Assembly (NCBI RefSeq): GCF_040581485.1
Contig: NC_090133.1
Coordinates: 4,774,001 to 4,838,000, forward strand
Length of the DNA: 64,000 nucleotides
DNA from: Linepithema humile
Lineage: Eukaryota > Arthropoda > Insecta > Hymenoptera > Formicidae
Direction: 5' to 3'
Under the pieces are notes generated by a model. It saw only the letters and a list, made by a program, of their open reading frames with translations, searched no databases and was not told where the DNA came from. The position numbers and the translations under genes were made by a program. Positions 33,111-47,200 of the stretch are shown piece after piece. Numbering within the stretch: the first letter of the stretch is position 1; every line of letters begins with the position of its first letter.

Positions 33111-33113
33111 GGC

Positions 33114-33132
33114 CGACGACGACGACGACGAC
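33114..33132. repeat. (GAC)n microsatellite
   Basis: Six perfect GAC triplets in a CpG-rich block. Confidence 0.8.
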
Positions 33133-35710
33133 TTCCGCGTAAGAAGTTATTAATTGCGGTTCTCGTTAACGGCATCGCGATCACACGGAGAATGTGCGAG
33201 GAGAATGGAACTCGGGCAACCGAGCGAATTGCGTCACTACGCCCGCCGATTCGAGAGTGACGTGTGAGAAACCGCTTTCGGTAAACCGCTCGTTACCGCG
33301 CCTATCCGAAAATCGGCGACGGTTTGTCGACGATCGACACGCAACAATAGCTCCCAGAGAACATAAACGCAACACTTCATCACTTTAGAAAAAAAATCGC
33401 TACTTTCTCAGGACTGTTTTATTGTTAGTCTACGCTGATGATGGTAATTCCTTTGAATGCTATTACGAAACTGGTTCACTTGCGCACTAGGCTTTCATAG
33501 CTGTATTGTTTGATCTTATGTTAATTATTTATTATATTCGCATGGCATATATTATAGCATGTAATTTCTATTTTATTTCTTTTCAATTAAACAAATGCTA
33601 GTCTTGATTAAGTTATGTTGCGATACGTTATGTTTAATGTATCTAGTTTCGACATATGTTAAATAATACATTTCCTAGCAAACTCAATTATTAAAAAAAC
33701 ACATGTATTTGAAACTCGAAAAATGTAGTGTTCACGCTTTTAACATTGTGCAATTTGTATTTCTAAAATTAATGTTTATTCATATTTCTTACGTCGTTTT
33801 CTCTAACGAGAAAAAATTCTTAAGTATAAAATATCGTGCGATAAGGAATTCGAAATCGTGCTAATGATGGAAATTATCTAAACTTCACTCATAATTCCCG
33901 TTAACGAGGGCGGTAATTTAACTATGTTACGCACAGCATTAATCTGTACATCGGAAAGGTAGCGAATGTCGGGACGATAAGTATTCTCAGACACCGTGAC
34001 GGCCGCGTACTCTCATTGGAATGTGGAAGAACCCTTAACTATTAATTAAATTAACGCTCGAGTAAGCAAGAGATGCGAGAAGGAAGCAAAATGGCTCTCT
34101 CTCGTCCATTCCTCGCTCGATCGGCGAGAAGGAAGAATGGGCGAACAAACGATGACCAGTCATGCAAATCACACAGGAAGAAGCGACACATGTTTGATAC
34201 ATAAACAGATACATAAATACTAAACGATTAAATAGTTGAATCAAATTAATTATAGTGCGTTTAAAATCATGCACATAATAAAAACAAGATTTATACTTCT
34301 GAAAATTAATTTACGAAAAAATAATTTTTAATATGAGATATCTTCGTATCTGTTATTTAAAAAATTTTATTAATTGGCTAATATTATAAATGCAAATATG
34401 AACTATTAAATTCATGTATCTGTATAAAAAAATATTAATGAGTCTGTAGATTGTTAAATATCTATTTCCGTGCATCTCTCTATGAATGTAATGGATACAT
34501 AGATCGTTGATTCCACAAATTGCTTCATCTAAAGATAAAATTTCTCCATCGATCCATGAAATGCGCTTGTGTTCGTTTGTACATTACATTAAAGTATCTA
34601 GCAAACGATCTAAAATTAGATTAATGATAAGCGCACTCTCTCTCTCCCTCTATTTTATGTTCCCTATCCAGAAAACAAGCCAGCAAAACCATTAACATAT
34701 ACTCAACATGATTTTCACCGATAAAGTTCATAAAATGCATTAAGATGCAGCGATAGCCGGAATTTGCCGGAAGTTACGTGAGACATACAGATTATTATCG
34801 ATGAGATAAACGATGACGATCCGTACTGGCAGAGTGAAAGTCGAGCTATATCTCCACCTTTAATTCCACCAATTTACCGTTCATTATTATTCTTTTTTCA
34901 GCCATCAAATTTTTTTGGAAATAAAATTTCTGATTATAAAGTCATAAAAAAGATGGAGAGATTTGTTTTAACTTGCAAAATATGAATTTCTTAACATCCT
35001 CTATTATAATATTGCAAAATTATTTTAAATATTGTATAAGAATATATTTAATTATATTTAATTTGAATTTACAATGCTGCCGTCAATCTATCAGTATATC
35101 TTGCTAAATAATTCGAAAATAAAAAGAAATATAATTTAAGAAATTATTGAAAATTGATACAACATGGTTTTTTTGTCTTTTAAAAATTGTTTACAACGTA
35201 GTGTCATTTGAGAAGATATGGTTTCTGAATACAACAACATTGTTAGTTTACCGAATTCAACAGTCGAATTTATACAAAAATTATAACATCAGTAAAATCG
35301 ACCACCGCTTGTTACTGGTTGTCGGAAACCCTTTCACATTGCCAAAACGGTGATCGGTATAAGTGCACCTTGCCAGATCGCAACATCGATTCAGTCCACA
35401 ACACGCTCGATCGAGGTCTCGTTTCTACGGCAGACGTGGTAAGTGAATCGAGCCGAGTTGCACAATCTCTCCGTCTCCCGTCCCACCCATCCCCTGGCCT
35501 GCTCTCTTCCTCAAGTCCTCTCTCGCAAGCGACGAAGGAGAGGAGAACACCACGAGAACACAACCTGCACTCCCGTCTAATGAATAGTTGGGTCAGGCTG
35601 CTGCCTCGGTAAATGCTGAGAATTAACCGCCTGCTTCTTGACATTTCGCTCGGAAGAAGATCCTCTCCTCTCGCGGAGACTCTTTCTCGCGATCTGTCTA
35701 GCCTCGCCGC
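33133..35710. other. Non-coding stretch, nothing recognised
   Basis: Mostly AT-rich. An acceptor-like attcttttttcag near 34890 has no open frame behind it that I can support. Confidence 0.45.
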
Positions 35711-35712
35711 GT

Positions 35713-35759
<47 letters not shown>

Positions 35760-35762
35760 TCT
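35711..35762. repeat. (CT)n microsatellite
   Basis: CT dinucleotide run with TTT interruptions. Confidence 0.9.
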
Positions 35763-35972
35763 TTCCTTTTTTTATTGCTCGCTTAGATCGCACGAAGCGA
35801 TAACGGTGTGTGGATCCTAAGTGCAAACCCACGCGAAATGGGCGAGAGAACGTCAGCGCGAATCCGACGACCAAAATGTCCTTTCGATATTAATCAAAGT
35901 TAATACAGTCAATTAATTTTAAAATATCTATACATAAAAAGGGACGTTTGAAAAGAAATATCTTGTGACTTC

Positions 35973-36104
35973 ATCCAACTTTAATTTCAAGATTTCTTCC
36001 TATGATTCCTACAATCTTAATCTTCAAATGAATATTATTAAGACAAGTATTACAACAATTATTAATTATATTCTATAGATTGAAGGTTGAAATTAAAGTT
36101 GGAT
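35973..36104. repeat. Foldback with perfect 18-bp arms
   Basis: 35973-35990 (atccaactttaatttcaa) is the exact reverse complement of 36087-36104. The interior of 96 bases is AT-rich. It resembles a small MITE end pair; no target duplication is evident. Confidence 0.7.
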
Positions 36105-39100
36105 AAAGGTTGGATTAGCTGGTAATAATGTACCCATTATTATTAATTATTCTAAATAATGCGAAAATATATCCTCTCCTTCATTTATTTATCAAACATA
36201 TAAATATTTATTAAAACTACATTATACCTTTTTCACTGTTTATTCCTTATATCACGTCATTAAATTACAAGCTACGAAATCTCCTTTCCAAATAAATTGT
36301 ATTTCAGACATTGGCATTAGTCGAAATTCTTCGTGAATTTCTTCAAGCCGGCTATTAATTCTCATTTCGTATATACCGCTATATTTAGCATGTTTGAATG
36401 GCGTGCGACTTAATAAAGCGAATAAATAATGAACAGAATAGTCGTCACGCTAAAGCACGTACAATATGGACGAAGATGGACATTACTCTTTCGGACTAAT
36501 ATTAGGAGATCGTTATCCATATTCACAGATATTATATGACGACGACCACTGCTAGCCAAAGCCTCTGCTTAACGGTTCTAATAAAAATTGAAATTCACGT
36601 CCGCAAGCCCTACATGACAGATCCTCTACGCGGCGATCACTTCTTTCATCGTGACTCCTTTACCTTTTGCCTACTTATCACAGGTCGTTAGATAGCGACT
36701 GGAGATAAATGGAAGAGAAAACGCGCCGAAGCGCGTTCAGCCGAAATGGTCTGAGATTAGCCACGAAAGATTGGCCGCTTAATAGTCGATATTCTTTTTC
36801 CGCGGTGTAAACGAAATGCACGTAGCCGCGATACGTAACAGGTTTCTCAAAGAAACGATCCTTCTACGCGCGTCTAATTCTCCGAATTTCGTCGGTCTCG
36901 AATAAAAAGCGAGCAAAATGATAAATACACCTCTTGGTTCGAATACTATCTGTCTTTCCCTCCTTTTGCCTGCTCGATATTTTATCCGCATTCTATGTGT
37001 GTATGTATGTATTTTTTAATGCCACAATGAATAAACGCGAATCAGGCGTCTTGATTTAATACCATATCGGGCCTTCGAATTAGCATAACTTGGACGAGAA
37101 ACGCAGTCAACGCGCAAAACAGACCGAAATAAAACTGGAGACCAAACGTGGTCGTGATCTAATGACCTTGGTATTCTATGCGAGCGAGAATGGCACTTCG
37201 TGTATCTCAAGTTGCGGAATATCGCCCGATGAAGTTCGCGCGCAAAGTTTATGCAATTTCATGGATATACGTGTCATGATCTAGAACACACTTTCCTTCC
37301 ATTATTTTTCACATAATTTCTAGCTAAAAGTAACGCGATTATTTAAATCTTTTCGTGAAAAACTTGAGATGTGAAAAGACGTCAGAAATTTTGATAATTA
37401 ATTATAATAAAATTAATAAATTAACTTTTTAACAAATCATTTGTCTGCTCTTAATAAGTTTCAAACACAATTTATCGATTATATAACTAAATTTATTGCT
37501 TAAACACAGTTGACGAAAAGTCAGAAAGTCGCTACTTATATAAGACGTATAAGTATGAATTCATATCACAATTGCAAAGTAACAAAATTGTACGACTGGG
37601 TCTGGTGAAATTGTGACGACTGCGAAACGATGTGACGGGCTATGTACGCACCTCCTACGCGAGACCCATAAAAACTTATTGATTATATTGGACGCATTTT
37701 GACAAGCGAAAGGCGGCCACCACGATGGTATGTTGTTCAAACAAATAACCCACTAAAAGCAATACGTCCTACACATGTGCCATTAACCTTTTTAAAGGTT
37801 CGTTACGTCGGGTATTTTGCAATTCGGGTTATAAACGAATCAGGCGAGTGAAAGTGCCCGCGCAAATAATTTCGTCGGCCTTTTCCTTTATCGTCAGCTT
37901 GCATCAATAAAAAATAATGACACACAAATTTTTTCGATCAAAAGAAAAAATGTTAATAAAATATCGATAAGTGACAAAATTCAACATATGCACGAATATA
38001 GTTAATTGCATTTTAAAAACAAAAAATAAGTGAAATAAAAGTCGTGTGTTTTATACATTTTTAAATTTTATACATAATACATAAAACGTACATTCTTTTA
38101 TACCAGCACAAAGTGTAAGATGCATAAAATTTTATATACGTATAATTGCAAGGTTTTTTATAAAAATAAAAATTTTTAAGATTTAAAAATCTAGGAAGAA
38201 TTTGATTCTGTAATACTTATACTATAAAAGAAAAATACATACAAGTAGATGTCTATATTTTTATTAACTGCCGACAGTTCGATATTTTCACAATTGAAGA
38301 TAAGATATTTATATCATTATTGAATAAAATCAGATATATTTAATATACATATAATTTTAGTGAATATCCGCTATTTTTTGTTTGATGCACTATCAAGCAA
38401 CTTTATTATTCCACGTGTAAAATTTGGCTAGCTTTTGTTAAAATATATCTCGAGGTTGTTTCCGGTAGTTTCCAAGAAGACTGACATTCTTTATCTTAAA
38501 CTACTTCAAAGTAGTCGGAATAAAAGATAAGAAATATACAATGTTGGAAGAAAAAACGTAGTCATGTAAAAGGTTCCAATAATTGGCTACAATTGCAATA
38601 TTTGCAACATTTGCAACAATTACACTAATTGCAACAACTTTTGTCAGAAGATACGTGTGGTCTTATTTACATTACTTGATCGTATTTTGTGTTAAAACTG
38701 GAGAAAAAGTAAACTGTTAAAATTGTATATATAAATATCTGTTTTTATATAAAAGATTTATTAATTTTGTGAGATAGTAAAAAATTAGAAACTGCAAAAC
38801 GAGAAAATAGCGTGTTTGATTTAAGAAATAGGTCGAAGAATAAATTATCGGATCTTGTACGCTAATTAAAGTGCCCACGCGAATTCTTCCGACGTCATAA
38901 ATCGCCGCGACTGGGCGTAATTAATGTCTTATAAAATTCGCGGTGGCGCGTCACGCCGATTCGCGTGAGCACGCGGAGTCGCTTTCACGTGCGCGCACCA
39001 TCTGCGTAACGAGATTAAAGCCGGTATTGCGCTCTCTTTCTCTCTTTCTCTTCCGTGTAAATCCGAGTACATTAATTCGACCGGTGCAGGTGCATTGGTC

Positions 39101-39245
39101 TTCGCACTAGAGATCTTCAATGAAGGAATAAGCTTTAACATATAGCGCAGACATCCTTCTTGCGTCGTCTCTTCAATTAATGTATTCGAGTGTACCTATC
39201 TTGCGAAATGGCTTCAACAAGTGGACTCCGGTTCCGTTTCCCGCG
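36105..39245. other. Non-coding AT-rich stretch
   Basis: No gene or element recognised. Short irregular ttgcaaca repeats lie near 38590-38635. Confidence 0.5.
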
Positions 39246-39302
39246 AAGAGAAAGAAAGAAAGAGAAAAAGAGAGAGGGAAAGAGAGAGAAAGAGAGAGAG
39301 AG
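39246..39302. repeat. (GA)n/(GAAA)n microsatellite
   Basis: Purine run mixing GAAA and GA units. Confidence 0.9.
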
Positions 39303-40451
39303 CGAGGCCTCGACCGTTGCCCGTGATTTTCGCTCGCCCTTGTAATTTACGGCGGAACGTTCGTTATCGTCGAGAAAATGTTTTCTCCCCTCGTTCGCAT
39401 TTAATTACTCGCGCGCCCGCGCGCACACGCGGCGAGCAGCGAGATTAGCATGCCGGCGCTCGGACCGTCTCAACGGAGAGCGGCAGGGACCCGACGTCTT
39501 AACGTGGAATTACATAATAATGAATGAGAAGGTGCGAGTACGTAGGCAGATACGTCTCTATCGCGGTCTTCGTTGTTACTCATTAATTGTAACGTAGATC
39601 GGTTGATGAGATTAAGACGACTTTAAGCAAGAAGTTGCATTGCCTGACGCGGAGAATATTAACAATCGCGCTTTCTGATTTGATTTTCTTTTTCTCTGAT
39701 AGATTGGGAAGCCATTTGTTATCACAGCTTTTTTTTGTCTCTTGAAAACATTTTCTGAAACATTTGAAAACATTGAAAACAATTTCTGAAAAATAGCCCA
39801 ATTAAAAGATTCTGCGTAAAATTGCTTTGAAATAAAATAAGTAATTATATAAGCAAGTATGCCTTCAAGAATAATACATTTTCTCAAGTCGGAGTTTTTC
39901 AAATGTTGAATCAAATTGACTTTTTTGAGACCGCGATTCAATATGTTCAACGTTTAGCGCTGTTACCTATACGCCTTTATCTTTAACCGCTGATTTAAAA
40001 AGATGCTATCAACGTAACGGCCTGTTAATTGATTTGAATCTAAATGAACCCAGGGGATGGATGGAGGAAACCTTTAGAGGGAACGAAATCTACAAATTAA
40101 TCACCGCCTCTCCCCTTTTTTATCCCTCTCGGGAACGAACGAGTCTCTTTCGCTTATAGCTCGTATCGCGTTTAAACAGTGGGCAAATTACTATAATCTC
40201 GTGACTATTGCTGCTTGGGCCGAGCACGCGTAGCCGGCCAATCGCCCCGGACAGTCACAGACAACGAAGACTACGACGAGGACGAATCGAGTCGGCGTTA
40301 TCATCGGAGGAGTACTTTGATTAATGCAACATCAATTCTCGGTACGTACGAGATAGGAAATCCAGCCGGACGAAATTACAGCAATAACAGTCTTGCCGTC
40401 GCGCGCGCTCGGTCGCTTCTGCGCCGATGAAGAGAGCAAAACGGAGAAAGA

Positions 40452-40492
40452 TGAAGAGAGAGAGAGAGGGAGAGAAAAAGAGAGAGAAAGAA
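40452..40492. repeat. (GA)n-rich microsatellite
   Basis: GA run interrupted by GGG and AAAA. Confidence 0.85.
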
Positions 40493-40823
40493 ACCGATCG
40501 CACAGAAATGGATGCGCACGGCACGCAAATGCAGCGCTTCGCCGCACGACGCGCGAGCGGCATGAGCGAGCGAGCGCGACGCAGATAAAGGATCGCGCTC
40601 GCGCGCTACGCCGAGACTCGGTCGTATCATCGGTCGTATCGAGCCGTCCGCCGCCGTTGTCGGTCGCCGTTGATTTAAGACGCTTGTCGCGGCGCCCGGT
40701 TATTGCGATCGTTAATCGACGTTTCGTAGCTTAGCCGCAATTAAGGCCGACGGGCGCGCCAATCGGATGGTGCAGCTCGGCACGACGGCCGGACGCATTA
40801 ACGCACGCGATGATGCCGCATAC

Positions 40824-40873
40824 TTTCCCTCTCCCTCCCTCCCTCTCTCACTCTCTCTCTCTCTCTCTTTCTC
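40824..40873. repeat. CT/CCCT-rich microsatellite
   Basis: Pyrimidine run of CCCT units followed by CT units. Confidence 0.85.
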
Positions 40874-41572
40874 ACATTCGCGCGAACACTCTCGCATAAT
40901 CGTCATAATTATCGATGATGACGGATCGTTCCGTCACACGCGCTAATTATCGTCGGCCAGGGCGGTCGCGCGCAGCATCGCGTCGCTGTAGGCGTAAATC
41001 GCGCTCGAGCGCGCGCGCAAGGATTTTTATCCTTGTCCCTTCGAGGTACCGCGCAGCGTCGCGGCATTTGTATCCTGCGGACAGTTCTTCGCACCGCCGC
41101 GGTCGCCGCCGCCGGCCGGGCGACGGACGGCAGGATCGGCACGATAATTTTTCTCCGTTATCCATCACGAGCGCTCCTCTCGTCTAATAACGCGCTTGTG
41201 TTACGTAACGATCGTGCAAATCGCTCAAGCTCTTAAGTCTCATTCACGCCAGGCTCGCGTGTTTCACGGCCCGTATATTACGGCCGGTAACAACGTATCG
41301 TCAAAAACTGTTAGGAGATTCTAGAGAATTTACGACACGCGTCTCTAAAAGGGATTAATTGTTATGTAAATGACACCTTAGTGTCGCCGTGATGGGACGG
41401 TAAGACGTTCGGCGCAAATGTCACGCGTCACGCGATGCTTGCCGCGATCGATGCGCCCCTTGGTTCGTTGCACGCGTTGCCGAGGCTCTTTATTTACTAA
41501 TTATTTTATCGCCGCCCGAGGCGGTCGTCGCGCGTCGAAGAACGCGAGCGGAATGTGGGAGAAGAAAGAAAG

Positions 41573-41588
41573 AAAAAAAAAAAAAAAA
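41573..41588. repeat. A16 homopolymer
   Basis: Sixteen A residues inside a purine-rich context; no poly-A tail of a recognisable retroposon precedes it. Confidence 0.9.
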
Positions 41589-41876
41589 GAAGCGCGTCCG
41601 GTAAGGCCGGCAAAAAAGGAATTAAAAGATGACAGGGTTGTTTGCGTAAGGCGACGTGTAATCATTACAATTATCGACGCTGACAGATTATTCCGTCACT
41701 CGCGATGATTCGTAATTATCGGTGCGCGATTGCCGCCAGTATCAGTCCGGTTAGCGGCGAGGGATCGGGAATAGAAGCGAGAGGTGTGGAAGGGCGAGTG
41801 GAAGTACGAGAAGTTGATGTTCCGTTAAGACGCTTAACGTTTGAAATCCACGCCGGATCGAAATTACATAGTGAAT

Positions 41877-41910
41877 AATCGCGCGGCACGATTAACGGTA
41901 CCGCGCGATT
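41877..41910. repeat. GC-rich perfect inverted repeat
   Basis: 41877-41886 (aatcgcgcgg) pairs perfectly with 41901-41910 across a 14-base loop. It lies directly before the long CT tract. Confidence 0.75.
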
Positions 41911-41929
41911 TGCCTAATAAAGCAACGCC

Positions 41930-42030
<101 letters not shown>

Positions 42031-42700
42031 GCGCTGCATCCACTGAAACCCTCGTTTGCATCCGATCTTACGGTGAGAGGAGCGAAACGAAGGTGGTGGC
42101 ACACACGTGGTAAGCGGTCTTCAAACGAATCCCGACAAATTATATGCAAATTACGCTTGTCACGCGGAATTATTGCATGCGATGAATAGAAATACGATAG
42201 CGTTCGCGAGCGTGTTATTACCCGGCGACGCGATATATATCGCCGCGTTTCAGGTAATAATACACCCAATCCCTGCTCGTTCACGTCCGTCTTTTGTGAT
42301 GATTACGCGAAATGAATATAATTCGCCGTAGAATAGGCATTGCAACGCTGATGCGTACGCGTGTAACGTGCGCCGGATAATAACACGTTGCGAATTTGAG
42401 ATACGGCGATTTAGGACGGACGAGAACGAGAGAGGGTTAATCCTCGCCGCGCGGTCACGAAACGAAAATAGGCGCGGTCCATTTTTGTCGGAACGAGGTC
42501 CAACGCGTGCCACGCCGACATGAAATTAATTCCCCCCCGAGCCGAATTAATCGAGAGCAGGGAGAGAGCGGAGAGACAGCTTTGAGCCAAGGGCTGATTT
42601 CGAGATCCTTAACCCGTGCGCTGCGACGCGGACACCCGCACGCGCCTGACGTCATCGAAGGTATAGGAAGATGACGCGATCGGCCGATCGTGTGGGCTAA

Positions 42701-45700
42701 CCTGCTGAGTTAGCGCCGCTTTTCGATCCTTGTCGAGCAAATCTAGCGGTATGTACATGCAAACGTATATTTGTCGTCTGTCGGGCATCCGGGAAGCAGC
42801 TCATCACGCATTCAAGAATATTCATATTACTTTGCCACGTTATCATGTTGGAACGACAGGTTTTGTTCGGAATCAAGTTTGATTGATGGCCAAAATTTAA
42901 ATATCAGTATATAGATTCGACGTATAGATTTTATTACACGAAGTGAACTTTTCATTTCTAATGTAATTTGGAGGAACATTAATAAATCAAATTTTGATTA
43001 TCGCCATAAATATTTAAAATTAACCAAAAGTTAAGATTTTGTAAAAAGGGAATATTTCACATTGCGTATTTTGTAAATCGAGACCGTTTGAGAAGTGAGC
43101 TTAATGGCAAACTAGCTGCCGCAAATTTTCAGCGTGCATTCAGAGTTAAAGTGGACGATTTGTTTGAACAACGCCTCGCTACAAAAGCCGGCGAGCGAAC
43201 GTGCGAGCGAACATTGCTCACATTCTAATTCGCGCTCTAATGGTGCAACAAGCCCGAACTCGCGCGGCAAGTCAGTTTAACCCGAGGCAACCCCCGATGG
43301 GACTAAATAGGTATCGGCGAATGAGAGATGCGTGGGAAGCCGTGGTCCGACCGTGGTGGTGGGCGATCTGCCTACGTTCCGCTGGATAATAAATCTGGAC
43401 TGGGGGGGAGGGGGGTCTCTGGGTTAGGCTCAGCGCGATCTAAATACATTCGTAGACAACGCCGTTTCCGCCCGACATCGCACTAACTCTCCGAGAAATC
43501 TTTCGCTTTAATTAGCAACCGACCTTTGGACTTTGTGTGTCCAGCAAATTAAGAATATCTTTGGAAACAAACAATAGATAAAAAAATTCTTATTATTTTT
43601 TTAAATTTTCTTTGTCGAAAAATTTAATTTGTTTTTTTTCCGTTCAATAAACATTAGAGATATTTCGATATTTGTTTGCGTGACTCATTATTGGTGTCAA
43701 GGCAAATTCTTATTGTGAAATTGCGTGGTCATTCGCACGCCCACAAGCCAGCGCCGGATAATATCAATTATACAGCAATGATATCGGAAACGACGATATC
43801 TACACCGAAACGATATCTACATAGCTTTCAATCTGCTTATCGAAGATCAATTAAGATAACGGCCACCCGGCCGGAGATCGAGTTAAGATGAATTTTTCGT
43901 GAATCGCGCTGCTAGGCTAACTGTAAACACAGTCTGCGCGTCATTGTGTCGCTGTTACGTTCCGAGGGCAATGATATTTCGCACCGGGCACGATTTGACC
44001 CCTTACGATCCGTCATTCAAGTGTGCGTTTGCCGAAACGCCCATCACTCGATTCATCGCGGATTTTCGTTTACTTACCGGCTTGTTTGCCGTATGCATTC
44101 TCAAAGATCGTAAACGGTTAATTATCGAGTCTAATAATGTACCTGCAGCCCACAGATCGTAATTTTATCAAACGCTAACGGTTGTTTCGTACGATTATGT
44201 TCACTTTAGACAGCTTTACTTTATACGATCATCCTCAATTATACCTAAGCGTGCATCTAATTGTCCGATAAGTTCGCGATTGCGCTTCCGGGGTATTACA
44301 CCGTTACGAGGTTTATTGGATGATGCTTTACGTCGTTCATCAATAATTATCATACATAAAAGATTTTTTAACATAATGTGCTCGCTCCAACATTTATCGT
44401 CACTTGAAAGATTCCTTTGAATCGGGAATATTCCCGGAAGAGGTCAAGTGAATGTATTAAAATGACGTACATAATATATTGGGATGTGTAATAAGTAATT
44501 TCACATTTTTTCAAATAAATCTGTCTACTCTTTCTGTCAGATAAAAAGTTGTTTTGGTTAACATGTAAATTAAATATGTGTTGTAATCAAGTTCCGTATC
44601 ACGATTTTTTCACGTTGCATAAAAGCGTGCTGCGCGAAAAGCAATAACACTATCTATGGAAAAATCCGAAATTATTTATTGGACAATCCAATATTTTATA
44701 ATTCTCCACATTATATAATTAAATTCAGAGAAATGTGCCAAGTTACAAAGATGAAAAGACTTGCGTTGAAATGCACAAATGATTTTTATACACAGTGGAA
44801 TTATAACTACAATGAAACACCTGTATAACTCGAGTTATCGATATCTACAATGACTGCATGCACGATTATTAATTAAGTGCTCTGCGATAAAAAGAATCTC
44901 GGCGCCGGAGTGTTTAAAAGACACGCGTGCGCGACAGTTTTTCCTTTCAATAGTGATTTTTATTAATCGCCAAGTACGTCGGCGCGCCAAACAAAATCGC
45001 ACACAATTAACCCGCTTATTCAGAACGAATCGGCATTCTATTATATTGCCGCACGAACATACGTAGCAACGCGAATAATCGCAGCCGCTAACGCGACGCG
45101 CCTGACGATCGAGTGAATTTATAATACACGTTAGCTTCGACGAGAGAGAGGAGGATGTATGTACACGCGATGTTGTTGTGCACGACTGTGAGAGACGCCT
45201 CTCATAATCGGCGAATTGTACTTTCGCTTCTGCCTACCGCAGCACAAACGTCGCAACAACTTCGACACGTGGAACGAATAGCGCGGCGCGAGTGACTTCA
45301 ATGCGTGGAACGAATACGAGTGCGAATAGAAGTAACAATATAATACAGACGACTTCTAATCGCATCGTATGTAAAATAAAACTATTTCTATTTTGAACTA
45401 AATTTTAAGGTAATATAAATTTAATATTTAATAAAATATACCAAAAGATACAAACAATATAACATTGAAAAAAATTGAGGATTTTTTCGCGTTATAGAAA
45501 AGCATGTTTGCGATGATTTAATCAAGATATAATATATCTTTTTACGTAAAATGGCAACCGGTTATCTATTTCAAATTGATGGTGTAGCTTTCATAACAAA
45601 ATTTCATAATAATAAATATTTGCAGAAATATAAGCGTTAAAAGAGAAATATAGCACAGCTACTTGCATAACGCGATTTGTATCTCTTAGATATTAGCAGC

Positions 45701-47200
45701 CTTACACTCAATACGTATCTTTTGCAACCAATACGTTGCAGCAAAAGGAATATGTAATGCCGGAGAAATGTATATTGTACCCAATCGGATAATGATAAGG
45801 AAATATAGCAAATAAATGGATTAAGATATTATATGCATATTAATTAAGATGACGTAACAGAATTGACAGAATATTGACGCGTTAATGTATGCAACATTAA
45901 ATCGCGATTTACGAAAGCTATGCGCATTTTCTCCTCGCCAACTATAGCGAGTTCGGCGTTATGTCACAGGTTGCGTCAGTTGCCTTCTATTACCGGCGGT
46001 TGACAATGAGATACTACCGTTAAAGTGGATGCTATTTGCATGTAAATCGGATCGACTGATGACTGGGCCTTTAAACAGCCGCGGAAAAGCTTCGTCAGCC
46101 AGGTAGTATATTTCTACCAAGACACTTTGTACTTTGTCTCAGTAAATGTAGAAATTGTGCAAGACCAGAGTTACGTAAAGCAATAGACAGAAGAATAGTC
46201 CTCTTGGAAGCGAGTATATTTCTGCAAACCATTTGATCCGCGGTAGCGAGTGTAATAAACGTCATTTGTCTTATGTCGAACGAAATAATTAACATCTTGA
46301 AATAGACTCTACAAATGATCGTCAGTATTTGAAACATAAACGTGCTTCTAGTTTTAATCAGAAAAAGTAATAACTGCTTTATAAATTACGCGAATCTATT
46401 TTTTTCCACCGCATAAAATCTGTATATAATCAAAGAATTTTTATAAAAAATTCTCAAATAAGTTCTAATATCAAAAAATAAAATCTTCAATTAAGATTTT
46501 GTCTTAATATCTACATCTAATGGTTAAAATGCCGATAAAAAGAAGGCAATAACTGTCACTTCGGATTATCCCACGAGAGCGAAGTTACGCACGCAACTCT
46601 CTCGTAAATATCGTAAAGATGCTTGGGGTCATCAATCATGATAAGATACGTCGAGAAAGGTGGCAATGCTTTATCGTTGGTTTCACCGTTTGCACGACAC
46701 CGATAAATAACGTGTGTCCAGAAAAATATCCGGCAAATAAGCACCTATAAACGTCGATTTCGCTTCTTGTTCCGATTATCCGTAAAATGAGCATTTCTCA
46801 ATCTCTCGAATAGCGTATAAAAAGAATACACGAGCAAAAGTACTTGGGTTTATCTCGAGCAGCGGCGTAGTTATTACGCAGCAAGAATATGCACAGCAAG
46901 AAACAAGAGCTTTGTCAAAAAGTAAAATTTGTTAACTAAACTTATTTCAATAAACTATAGTTATTAAATTTAATCAGCAATTCTTTCATTTTATTATAAT
47001 GTACATATTAATGTTAAAAAATCATCATAGTTTAAAAATTTATTTAAATATGGCATTAAATATATATTATACTATTAATAGAATATATGATATCATACGT
47101 TAATAATTTGATAAGATATAATCATTGAAATAAAATAACAATCATACTTAAGATTAATGAGAAGAGAACCGATAACAGCGTGTAAGGGTTAGAGATTGCA
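42701..47200. other. Non-coding, mostly AT-rich
   Basis: Nothing recognised apart from the G-rich motif at 43402-43423 and a small GC-richer patch at 43.1-43.5 kb. 45.35-47.2 kb is very AT-rich. Confidence 0.5.
43402..43423 (+). promoter_or_regulatory. G-quadruplex-forming motif
   Basis: Runs of 7 G, 6 G and 3 G separated by one A and by tctct satisfy the four-run G3 pattern on the plus strand. Its role is unknown. Confidence 0.5.
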
